Assembly: GCF_018070325.1 (NCBI RefSeq)
Contig: NZ_JAGPXY010000023.1
Location: 1-64,000 of the forward strand
DNA length: 64,000 nt
DNA from: Micromonospora sp. H61
GTDB lineage: Bacteria; Actinomycetota; Actinomycetes; Mycobacteriales; Micromonosporaceae
Direction: 5' to 3'
Of the stretch, positions 25,577-33,777 are shown piece after piece; the first letter of the stretch is position 1; each line of letters begins with the position of its first letter. The translations under genes and the position numbers were made by a program. The notes under the pieces are model-generated. The model did no database searches. It worked only from the letters and a program-made list of their open reading frames with translations, and was not told the DNA's origin.

Positions 25577-28411
25577 CTACTCCGTGCTGGTCGCGGCCTT
25601 GCGCGGGGCGGCCTTCTTCGCCGGGGCCTTCTTCGCCGCCGTCGCCTTGGCCGTGGTGGCCTTCTTCGCGGCAGTGGACTTGCTGGCGGCGGCCGTCTTC
25701 TTGGTGGCCGTCGCCTTCTTCGCGGGCGCCTTCTTCGCCACCGCCTTCTTCCGCGGCGCTGGACCCTTCGCCCGCTTCTCGGCCAACATCTCGGACGCTT
25801 CCTCGATGGTCAGCGCCTCCGGCGTCTGCCCCCGCCGCAGCGACGCGTTGAACTCCCCGTCGGTCACGTACGGGCCGAACCGGCCGTCCTTGATCACCAA
25901 CGGCTTCTCGGTCGCCGGGTCCACACCCATCTCGCGCAACGGCGGTGCCGCGGCTCGCCGTCCACGGGCCTTCGGGGCGGCCAGCAGAGCCAGCGCCTCG
26001 TCCAGGCCGACAGTGAACATCTGGTCCTCGGACTCCAGCGAACGGAACTCCTCGCCCCGCTTGACGTACGGGCCGTAGCGACCGTTGTTCGCGAAGACCT
26101 CGACGCCGTCCGGCGCGACACCGATCAGCCGGGGAAGGCTGAGCAGCTTGAGCGCCTCCTCCAGAGTCAGCGAGTCCGGGGTCTGCGTACGCAGCAGCGA
26201 CGACTTCCGCTCGCCGCTGGACACGTACGGGCCGAACCGGCCGGACTTGAGCACGATCGGCTCGCCGGTGCCGGGGTCGTCGCCGAGCTTGCGCTCGCCG
26301 CTGCCGCCCAGGAACAGCTCGTGCACCTTCTCCGGGGTCAGCTCGTCCGGGGCCAGGCCCTCGGGGATCGGCGCCCGGTCACCCTGGGTGCCACCCTCCT
26401 CGCCCTCACCCGAAGCCGGTGCCGGCTGCTCGCCGCCGGGCAGCTCCCGTTGCAGGTACGGCCCGTAGCGGCCGACCCGCACGACGACCTCGCGGCCGTC
26501 GTCGTCGGTGAAGAGCGGGATGGAGTTGACGCTGCGGGCGTCGATGTCGCTGAGGTTCTCGGTGACCAGCTTCTTGAGCCCGCCGGAACGGGCGATGTCC
26601 TGGTCGCCGGCACCGTTGGAGCTGCCGAAGTAGAACGCCGTGAGGAAGTCGACCGCCGCGTGGTCACCGCCGGCGATCTCGTCCAGCTCGTTCTCCATGG
26701 TGGCGGTGAAGTCGTAGTCGATCAGGCGTGGGTAGTGCCGTTCCATCAGCCCGATCACCGCGAAGGCCAGGAAGGTCGGGATCATCGCCTGGCCGCGCTT
26801 GGTGACGTACCCCCGGTCCTGGATCGTCTGCATGATCGACGCGTAGGTGGACGGGCGGCCGATGCCCAGCTCTTCCAGGGCCTTGACCAGCGACGCTTCG
26901 GTGTAGCGCGACGGCGGCTGGGTGTGGTGGCCCTGCGCGGCCAGCTCGTCGGCGGTCAGCGGCTGGTCCTTGACCAGGGTGGGCAGCCGGCGCTCGGCGT
27001 CCTCGGCCTCGGCGTTCTCGTCGTCGCTGGACTCGACGTAGGCGCGCAGGAAGCCCGGGTCGGTGATGGTCTTGCCGGTCGCGCCGAAGTCGGCTTCCTC
27101 CTGCGAGGTGGAGACCGCTCGGATGCGCACCGACACGCTGGAGCCGACCGCGTCGGTCATCTGCGAGGCGATGGTGCGCCGCCAGATCAGCTCGTAGAGC
27201 TTGAACTCCTCGGCGGACAGCTCCTTGGCCACCTCGCCCGGGGTACGGAAGTTGTCCCCCGCCGGGCGGATCGCCTCGTGCGCCTCCTGCGCGTTCTTCA
27301 CCTTGCCGGTGTAGCGGCGCGGCTCCGGCGGAACGCTGCGCTCGCCGTACAGCTCGACGATCTGTCGGCGGGCCGCCGAGATGGCGGTCTCCGACAGGTT
27401 CACCGAGTCGGTACGCATATAGGTGATGTAGCCGTTCTCGTACAGGCGCTGCGCGGTGCGCATCGTCTGCTGCGAGGACAGGCGCAGCTTGCGGGCCGCC
27501 TCCTGCTGGAGGGTCGAGGTGATGAACGGCGCGTACGGGCGACGGCGGTAGGGCTTCTCCTCGACCCGGGTGACGGTGAACGGCCGCCCCTCCAGCCGGG
27601 CCGCGAGACCCCGGGCGCCACTCTCGTCGAGGTGCACGACGCCAGCGCCGGGCTTCACGCGACCGGTGGTCGGCTCGAAGTCCTTACCGGTGGCGATCCG
27701 GTCGCCGTTCAGAGCGATCAGGGTGGCGTTGAACGCACGCGGGCCCTCACCGGCGTTGGCCACCGCGAGGGTGGCCAGAATGTCCCAGTATTCGGCGGTG
27801 CGGAAGGCCATCCGCTGCCGCTCCCGCTCGACCACGATGCGGGTCGCCACGGACTGCACCCGGCCTGCCGAGAGCCGCGGCATGACCTTCTTCCACAGCA
27901 CCGGGGAGACCTCGTAGCCGTACAGGCGGTCGAGGATCCGGCGCGCCTCCTGGGCGTCGACCAGATCGCGGTCGATCTCCCGGGGGTTGGCCACCGCCGC
28001 CTGGATCGCCGGCTTGGTGATTTCGTGGAAGACCATCCGCTTGACCGGGACCTTGGGCTTGAGCGTCTCGACCAGGTGCCAGGCGATGGCCTCGCCCTCG
28101 CGGTCCTCATCCGTCGCCAGGAAGATCTCGTCGACTTCCTTGGCCAGCTTCACCAGCTTGCTGATCTGCTGCTTACGGTCGGCGGAGACGACGTAGAGCG
28201 CCTGGAAGCCGTTGTCGACGTCCACCCCGAGCCGGGCCCAGGGCTCCTTCTTGTACTTGGCCGGCACGTCGGCGGCGTTGCGCGGCAGGTCGCGGACGTG
28301 ACCGAAGCTGGCCTCCACGACGTACCCCGGGCCAAGGTAGCCCGAGATCGTCTTGGCCTTCGCCGGTGACTCGACGATGACCAGACGGGTGGTTCCAGCG
28401 TTGCTCGGCAC
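25577..28411 (-). CDS. topA: DNA topoisomerase I
   Basis: 944 residues from GTG 28411 (GGGGAGAG upstream). The TOPRIM domain opens with LVIVESPAKAKTI and has the metal-binding ATDEDREGEAIAWH near residue 100. The active tyrosine is in GYITYMRTDS near 328. Instead of zinc fingers, the C-terminal half has four TopA C-terminal repeats (for example GRYGPYLQRE and GRFGPYVSSGE), followed by a Lys/Ala-rich tail (KKAPAKK repeats) typical of actinobacteria, which aids DNA binding and processivity. It relaxes negative supercoils. Stands alone, with its promoter in the 442-base gap upstream. Confidence 0.96.
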   Translation of the reverse strand: MPSNAGTTRLVIVESPAKAKTISGYLGPGYVVEASFGHVRDLPRNAADVPAKYKKEPWARLGVDVDNGFQALYVVSADRKQQISKLVKLAKEVDEIFLATDEDREGEAIAWHLVETLKPKVPVKRMVFHEITKPAIQAAVANPREIDRDLVDAQEARRILDRLYGYEVSPVLWKKVMPRLSAGRVQSVATRIVVERERQRMAFRTAEYWDILATLAVANAGEGPRAFNATLIALNGDRIATGKDFEPTTGRVKPGAGVVHLDESGARGLAARLEGRPFTVTRVEEKPYRRRPYAPFITSTLQQEAARKLRLSSQQTMRTAQRLYENGYITYMRTDSVNLSETAISAARRQIVELYGERSVPPEPRRYTGKVKNAQEAHEAIRPAGDNFRTPGEVAKELSAEEFKLYELIWRRTIASQMTDAVGSSVSVRIRAVSTSQEEADFGATGKTITDPGFLRAYVESSDDENAEAEDAERRLPTLVKDQPLTADELAAQGHHTQPPSRYTEASLVKALEELGIGRPSTYASIMQTIQDRGYVTKRGQAMIPTFLAFAVIGLMERHYPRLIDYDFTATMENELDEIAGGDHAAVDFLTAFYFGSSNGAGDQDIARSGGLKKLVTENLSDIDARSVNSIPLFTDDDGREVVVRVGRYGPYLQRELPGGEQPAPASGEGEEGGTQGDRAPIPEGLAPDELTPEKVHELFLGGSGERKLGDDPGTGEPIVLKSGRFGPYVSSGERKSSLLRTQTPDSLTLEEALKLLSLPRLIGVAPDGVEVFANNGRYGPYVKRGEEFRSLESEDQMFTVGLDEALALLAAPKARGRRAAAPPLREMGVDPATEKPLVIKDGRFGPYVTDGEFNASLRRGQTPEALTIEEASEMLAEKRAKGPAPRKKAVAKKAPAKKATATKKTAAASKSTAAKKATTAKATAAKKAPAKKAAPRKAATSTE

Positions 28412-28760
28412 GTCTCTCCCCGACCTCACTCCTGCTCGTGGCCTGCCGGCGCCCGGACAGCGACCGCTTTCGACCCCGCCGTCGCACCGGCGGTCCGGAT
28501 GTCCAACGTAACGCGCCGCCCGCGTTTCGGGTTTCGCGGGCCGCAAACCGCTTCGACGCGGTCGTGGACGCCGCCTCGCCGCGCTCGGCACTGCCGGACG
28601 GCGCCACCGTACACCGTGGGTAGGGCTCGAAGCGGGTCACTGTGACGATGGCGGACCCATGACCGAGGCCCGACCCGCCCGTTTTCCGCCTGGATCGACC
28701 CGCCGGCTGTCCGGCACCGGACACCCGGCCGCCCCACCCCCGGGCCGCCGCCCAACCCCG

Positions 28761-28833
28761 TCGATCATGGACTTACGGTGGGCGTTTTAACCCCGGAAAG
28801 GCAATACGTCCCCCACCACAACTCCATGATCGA
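28761..28833. repeat. Palindromic intergenic element (TCGATCATGGA hairpin)
   Basis: Arms TCGATCATGGA..GGTGGG and ..CCCACC..TCCATGATCGA are partly interrupted and enclose a 25-base loop. It lies in the stretch 28412-28853 upstream of topA, just downstream of the gene ending at 28854. The remainder of that stretch shows no coding. Confidence 0.7.
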
Positions 28834-28853
28834 TCCGGTGAAGGTGGGGTGGA

Positions 28854-29588
28854 TCAGGTTGGCCAGGCGTCGGCAGGCGTCGCGGTCGGCGGCCCGCCGA
28901 CCAGCTCGGCGAGGCGGGCCAACCGGCGGCGGCCGGCGATCCGGTACGCCGGGCCGCCCTCACCCGGGCCGAGCAGCGTCCCGGCCAGCCCCGCCGAGGC
29001 GAGCGCCACACCGATCGGCTCCCAACACTCCTGGTCGTCGGCGCCCAGCCGCAACAGAAAACAGTCCGGAGGCTCCGGCGTCCCGGCGGCGGCGAGCCAC
29101 AGCCGCAACCGCCGGCCGGTCAGGTGGAACGCGGCCGGCGGGCGTTTCGTCGTACCGTGCAGCCAGGCGGCCGCGAGCGGCTTCAAGACCCGGGTGTACG
29201 ACGTACGAACGGCGTGTCGCGCGCCCTCGGTCGGCTCCCAGCTCGCCGCCAGCCCACGCGACGCCAACTCGGCGACGAGCACGTGCACCCGCCAGGCGGC
29301 GTCCACCTGCACCGAGAGCCGGGCGGTGCCGCCCATCCGGACCACCTCACCCGGCCCGGCGAGCAGCCCGGCCAGATCGGCGACGGTCGGTTCGGCCGCG
29401 TCCGCGCCGAAGAAGACAAGTTGCCGGCCCGCGTCGTCACCCTTCTGAGCTGAGCCGTCCTGCGACGGGCGGTTCTGCGGCGCGCCGCCGCGGCGTCGCC
29501 CGGGAGTGGGCGTGTCGGACTCGGGCGCGGGGAACAGCGCCGGGGGCGGCTGTGCCTTCCCGGTGTCACCGAGCCCGCTCAGCGACAC
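28854..29588 (-). CDS. Conserved hypothetical protein
   Basis: 244 residues from GTG 29588, overlapping the 3' end of the lipoprotein gene by ten bases. The first 50 residues are Pro/Arg/Gly-rich and probably disordered. The rest is a mixed alpha/beta region with LAWLHG, LWLAAAGTPEPPDCFLLRLGADD and a closing YRIAGRRRLARLAELVGG. No motif identifies a function and there is no signal peptide. Coupling to the lipoprotein suggests a shared role. Confidence 0.62.
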   Translation of the reverse strand: MSLSGLGDTGKAQPPPALFPAPESDTPTPGRRRGGAPQNRPSQDGSAQKGDDAGRQLVFFGADAAEPTVADLAGLLAGPGEVVRMGGTARLSVQVDAAWRVHVLVAELASRGLAASWEPTEGARHAVRTSYTRVLKPLAAAWLHGTTKRPPAAFHLTGRRLRLWLAAAGTPEPPDCFLLRLGADDQECWEPIGVALASAGLAGTLLGPGEGGPAYRIAGRRRLARLAELVGGPPTATPADAWPT

Positions 29589-30118
29589 TCCGGCACCTCG
29601 TCGAATGCCTGTTTCAACTCCTCGGAGTTGAGCTTGCTGGTGTCCAGCGCGCTGGCGTCGTACTCCTTGTTGAGGGTCGCCACGGCGGCCCGCACGCCGT
29701 CGTAGAAGACGGTCGGCTCGCCCGTGCCCAGGCCGTCGATGGTGTCCCGGGCGCGACCGTACGCGTCCCGCATCTTCCCCAGGGAGTTACGGAAACCAGC
29801 GGAGATGGCCTCCCCGTTCTCGGCCTCCGGGATGCCCGCCTTCTCCACCTTGCGGCGCGCGGCCTCGCTGGCCTGCTCCGCCCCGTCGAAGAGCCGCACC
29901 AGGTTCTCCTTGGCCTGCGCCGGCGTGGTCTGCGCGGTCATCTGCTCATCGGTGCTGCTGGTCAGCTTGTTGATCTCGGAGCGCCACGGGGTGAGGGCAC
30001 CGCAGACCGAGGCCGCCCAGGCCCGTGGGCTGGGACCCCCGCCGCAGCCGGCCAGGACGACGATCGTGGCCAGGACCACCGTGAACTTTCCGGCGGCAGA
30101 CGCCCGGCACGTACGCAT
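29579..30118 (-). CDS. Lipoprotein, unknown function
   Basis: 179 residues from ATG 30118; ATG 30154 would add 12. The signal peptide ends in lipobox VVLAGC, so the cysteine at about residue 25 is the likely lipid site. The mature part is helical and charged, with a cysteine pair (SVCGALTPW and VPECR at the end) that may form a disulphide. It begins 52 bases after hppA on the same strand and may be co-transcribed with it. No family identified beyond actinobacterial lipoproteins. Confidence 0.75.
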   Translation of the reverse strand: MRTCRASAAGKFTVVLATIVVLAGCGGGPSPRAWAASVCGALTPWRSEINKLTSSTDEQMTAQTTPAQAKENLVRLFDGAEQASEAARRKVEKAGIPEAENGEAISAGFRNSLGKMRDAYGRARDTIDGLGTGEPTVFYDGVRAAVATLNKEYDASALDTSKLNSEELKQAFDEVPECR

Positions 30119-30169
30119 GCGTTGCAGCGTACGGCCTTTGGCCAGGTGTGGCATCGGGCCGTTCCTGGA

Positions 30170-32530
30170 TCAGGCGTTTACCGTCTCCGGGCGGTGATCG
30201 GTGCTGCCCGCGCCGGTGCTGCCATCGGCGTCCGAGTCGGACATCGCGATGCCCTTGCGCTTGCTGAACACCACCGACGCCACGATGATCAGCGTCGCGA
30301 CCAGCGCGATGCCGACCCGCAGGCCGACGTTGCGCTCGTCGCCGACGCTCCAGGCCACCACGGCGGGAGCGATCAGCAGCGAGACCAGGTTCATCACCTT
30401 GAGCAGCGGGTTGATCGCCGGGCCGGCGGTGTCCTTGAACGGGTCACCGACGGTGTCGCCGATGACAGTGGCGGCGTGCGCCTCGGAGCCCTTGCCGCCG
30501 TACGCGCCGTCCTCGACAAGCTTCTTGGCGTTGTCCCAGGCCCCACCGGAGTTGGACAGGAACACCGCCATCAGCGTGCCGGCACCGATCGCACCGGCCA
30601 GGTACGCCGCGAGCGCGCCGGGCCCGAGGCCGAAGCCGACAGCGATCGGCGCCAGGATGGCGAGCAGGCCGGGGGTCATCAGCTCGCGCTGCGCGTCCCG
30701 GGTGCAGATGTCGACGACCTTGCCGTACTCCGGGCGCTGGGTGCCGTCCATGATGCCGGGCAGCTCACGGAACTGCCGGCGGACCTCCATCACCACGGCG
30801 CCGGCCGAGCGGGACACCGCGTTGATGGCCAGCCCGGAGAAGAGGAAGACCACCGCTGCGCCGATGATCAGGCCGACCAGGTTGCGCGGGTTCGCCACGT
30901 TCAGCGCGTTGAGGATCTCGTTGCCGACGTCGCCCACGCCGGCCGTCGCGTACGCGCTGCTGAGCGTGTCGGTGTACGAGCCGAACAGCGCGGTCGCGGC
31001 GAGCACCGCCGTGGCGATCGCGATGCCCTTGGTGATCGCCTTGGTGGTGTTGCCGACCGCGTCCAGCTCGGTCAGCGTGCGAGCGCCGTGCTCGTCGATG
31101 TCGCCGGACATCTCGGCGATGCCCTGGGCGTTGTCGGAGATCGGCCCGAAGGTGTCCATCGCGACGATCACGCCGACAGTGGTGAGCAGGCCGGTGCCGG
31201 CCAGCGCCACAGCGAACAGCGACAGCGTGATGGAGCTGCCGCCGAGCAGGAAGGCGCCGAAGACGCCGGCGCCGATCAGCAGCGCCGAGTAGACAGCCGA
31301 CTCCAGGCCGATGCTGATGCCGGCCAGGATCACTGTCGCCGCACCGGTCTGCGAGCTCTTGCCGATGTCCTGCACCGGTCGGCGCTTGGTTTCGGTGAAG
31401 TAGCCGGTCAGCGCCTGGATCGCGGCGGCCAGCACGATGCCGATCACGACCGCGCCGATGGCCACCAGTCGCGGATTGCCGGTGGCGTCGGTGAGGCCAC
31501 TGTCGAACTCGCCGAACGTCGCCGGCAGGTACGCGTACGCGGCGATCGCCACCAGCACCGCGGAGAGCACCGCAGACAGATAGAAGGCCCGGTTGATCGC
31601 GGTCAGGGCGTTACGGTCGGACGCGCGCAGCCGGGTGATGAAGACGCCGACGATCGCGATCAGCACGCCGATGGTGGAGATGATCAGCGGGAAGACCAGG
31701 CCCTGCTCGCCGAAGGCGGCGCGGCCGAGGATCAGCGCGGCGACCAGCGTGACCGCGTACGACTCGAACAGGTCGGCGGCCATGCCGGCGCAGTCACCGA
31801 CGTTGTCGCCCACGTTGTCGGCGATGGTGGCGGCGTTGCGCGGGTCATCCTCGGGGATGCCCTGCTCGACCTTGCCGACCAGGTCGGCGCCGACGTCGGC
31901 GGCCTTGGTGAAGATGCCGCCGCCGACCCGCATGAACATCGCGAGCAGCGCGGCGCCGAAGCCGAAGCCCTCCAGCACTGTGGGCGCGTCACCCCGGTAG
32001 ACGAGGACGACCAGCGCCGCACCGAAGAGGCCGAGGCCGACGGTGAGGAAGCCGACGACGCCGCCGGTCCGGAAAGCGATCTTCATGGCGGCCTCGCGGC
32101 CACCTGCTCGCTCCCGCGCGGCGGCGGCCACGCGCAGGTTGGCGCGGGTGGCCAACCACATGCCGGCGCCGCCGATGAACGCGCTGAACAGGGCGCCCAC
32201 CACGAAGAAGAGCGAACGGCCGATCTTCACGGCCAGCTCACTGCCATCGGTGTCGTGCACCGGAAGCAGGAAGAGCAGCACGACGGCGACGACGACGAAG
32301 ATCGCCAGGGTGCGGAATTGCCGGAGCAGGTAGGCCGAGGCGCCCTCCTGGACCGCCCCCGAGATCTCCTGCATTTTCTCGGTGCCCTTACCAGCGGCCA
32401 GCACCGTTTTCGTCAGGGCGGCAGCGAAACCGAGTGCCACCAGCGCGACAACCGCGGCGATGACGACGTAGGTGACATTGCTTCCGGTAAGGGAAAGCCC
32501 GCCGCCGTCGGCGGCCAAGGTCTCGGACAT
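30170..32530 (-). CDS. hppA: Membrane-bound H+-translocating pyrophosphatase
   Basis: 786 residues from ATG 32530 with AGGAGG eight bases upstream. About 16 membrane helices. The substrate loop DVGADLVGKVEQGIPEDD is near residue 211, followed by the NVGDNVGDCAGM acidic motif. GNTTKAITKG near 490 has Lys where K+-dependent enzymes have Ala, so this is the K+-independent H+-pumping type. It couples PPi hydrolysis to proton export across the plasma membrane. A gap of 316 bases upstream (32531-32846) carries only the terminator of the anti-sigma pair and its own promoter region. Confidence 0.96.
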   Translation of the reverse strand: MSETLAADGGGLSLTGSNVTYVVIAAVVALVALGFAAALTKTVLAAGKGTEKMQEISGAVQEGASAYLLRQFRTLAIFVVVAVVLLFLLPVHDTDGSELAVKIGRSLFFVVGALFSAFIGGAGMWLATRANLRVAAAARERAGGREAAMKIAFRTGGVVGFLTVGLGLFGAALVVLVYRGDAPTVLEGFGFGAALLAMFMRVGGGIFTKAADVGADLVGKVEQGIPEDDPRNAATIADNVGDNVGDCAGMAADLFESYAVTLVAALILGRAAFGEQGLVFPLIISTIGVLIAIVGVFITRLRASDRNALTAINRAFYLSAVLSAVLVAIAAYAYLPATFGEFDSGLTDATGNPRLVAIGAVVIGIVLAAAIQALTGYFTETKRRPVQDIGKSSQTGAATVILAGISIGLESAVYSALLIGAGVFGAFLLGGSSITLSLFAVALAGTGLLTTVGVIVAMDTFGPISDNAQGIAEMSGDIDEHGARTLTELDAVGNTTKAITKGIAIATAVLAATALFGSYTDTLSSAYATAGVGDVGNEILNALNVANPRNLVGLIIGAAVVFLFSGLAINAVSRSAGAVVMEVRRQFRELPGIMDGTQRPEYGKVVDICTRDAQRELMTPGLLAILAPIAVGFGLGPGALAAYLAGAIGAGTLMAVFLSNSGGAWDNAKKLVEDGAYGGKGSEAHAATVIGDTVGDPFKDTAGPAINPLLKVMNLVSLLIAPAVVAWSVGDERNVGLRVGIALVATLIIVASVVFSKRKGIAMSDSDADGSTGAGSTDHRPETVNA

Positions 32531-32801
32531 CTGTGTCCTCCTGTTACCGAACAATCGCGCCGGTGAGTGGAGACGCACTGACCGACGCCTGGATGCGGAC
32601 TCGCAAGCGCGCGCCAACCCACCAGCGGACCAGCGATGAACACCCATACCCGCTGGCTGCGGGATAGGTCACTTGCTGACAACCCGGGTACTGTAGCCCT
32701 CCGCAGTGTTGGAGGTCACACCCAGGTGGCACCGTGTCGCGATGATCTTCGTCGCTGTGTTATGAAACGAAATCTGATATAGGGCCCCATCCATGCAAAG
32801 A

Positions 32802-32831
32802 AGGCCGCATCCCCGGCAGGGGACGCGGCCT
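32802..32831 (-). terminator. Intrinsic terminator of the anti-sigma/STAS pair
   Basis: AGGCCGCATCCCC and GGGGACGCGGCCT form a 13-bp stem with one mismatch and a four-base loop, 16 bases after the stop of the ATP-binding protein gene. On the transcribed strand the hairpin is followed by TTCTTTGC. Confidence 0.8.
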
Positions 32832-32846
32832 ACGCAGCGGAACTGA

Positions 32847-33284
32847 TCAGCGGCCGACGGGCCACACCATCCGTACCTCGGTGCCGATGCCCTCGTCGAC
32901 CGGGCGCACCTGGAGGTCCTCGACGAAGCCGGCGAGCAGCGCGAAGCCGACGCCGGTGGTCAGCGCCTCATCGGTCAGCGACTCGTTGGCCAATTCGTCC
33001 GGCGGCAGCGCGGTCAGACCGATACCCGCCTCGATCGGCGCCCGGTCCACCACCCGCACTGCGTACGAGCCACCGTCGGACATCTCCACCAGCACCGGGT
33101 CGGCCAGGCCGTACTGCCGGTGCAGGGCCACCGCGCGCGTGCACGCCTCACCGATGGCCAGGCGCACCTCGTCCAGCAGGTCCTCACGCACCCCGGCCCG
33201 CCGGGCGACGGCGACGCCGACCAGGCGGGCGGTGCGCACGTGCACCGGGGCGGGCGAGAAGGAGAGCTTGACTGTCGCCATCAC
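32847..33284 (-). CDS. RsbW/SpoIIAB-like anti-sigma serine kinase (HATPase_c)
   Basis: 145 residues from GTG 33284, overlapping the STAS gene's stop; the next codon is ATG. The GHKL ATPase fold is reduced but readable: [17 protein letters not shown] as the N box and [16 protein letters not shown] as the G2 region; the DxGxG part is weak ([12 protein letters not shown]). Such proteins bind a sigma factor or phosphorylate the partner STAS protein. The partner is encoded just upstream; the target sigma factor is not in this window. Confidence 0.85.
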   Translation of the reverse strand: MMATVKLSFSPAPVHVRTARLVGVAVARRAGVREDLLDEVRLAIGEACTRAVALHRQYGLADPVLVEMSDGGSYAVRVVDRAPIEAGIGLTALPPDELANESLTDEALTTGVGFALLAGFVEDLQVRPVDEGIGTEVRMVWPVGR

Positions 33285-33637
33285 GCGCCGGCGCCCGCCG
33301 AGTCGGCGCTGATCGCCGCGTCGACCGTCGGGTGCAGCGGAAACACCTGGTCCAGCGCGGTGATCCGGAAGATCTTGAGCAGCGGTTCCTTGTCGCAGAC
33401 CAGCGCGAACGAACCGGCGGCCGAGCGGAGCCGCTTGAGCGCGCCGACCAGCACGCCCAGACCGGTGGAGTCGAGGAAGTCCACCCGACCGAGGTCGACC
33501 ACCACGTGACGGGCGCCACCGTCGATCAGTTCGAGGAGTCGTTCACGGAGCCGGGGCGCGGTGTAGACGTCCACCTCACCACCGACCTCGAGCACCGTGT
33601 GCTCTCCCACGGTGCGGGTCGCCAGTGACAGCTCCAT
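33281..33637 (-). CDS. STAS-domain anti-sigma factor antagonist
   Basis: 118 residues from ATG 33637 with AGGAGG just upstream. A single STAS domain: [19 protein letters not shown], then [18 protein letters not shown], in which the Ser of DSTGLG is the usual phosphorylation site. It should release a sigma factor from its anti-sigma kinase when unphosphorylated. It is co-translated with the downstream kinase gene and divergent from the helicase. Confidence 0.92.
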   Translation of the reverse strand: MELSLATRTVGEHTVLEVGGEVDVYTAPRLRERLLELIDGGARHVVVDLGRVDFLDSTGLGVLVGALKRLRSAAGSFALVCDKEPLLKIFRITALDQVFPLHPTVDAAISADSAGAGA

Positions 33638-33777
33638 CGGTCCTCCTCGCCAGAGCCGTAAACTCTCGTGGGCATCTAACCACTACCGCCGGGACGGCCT
33701 GCGGACGCCAGCGGAGGCTTCCCCTTACCCCGGTGTCCGACTTTTCATCTCCGAACACCAGTGCGAGAGTGCAGGGC

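Noticed and set aside
28778..32566. A 1262-residue open frame on the forward strand opposite hppA
   Set aside because: It is the antisense shadow of hppA and neighbours. The translation is Arg/Gly/His-rich with no domain, and the reverse strand has a clear enzyme with a good ribosome site.
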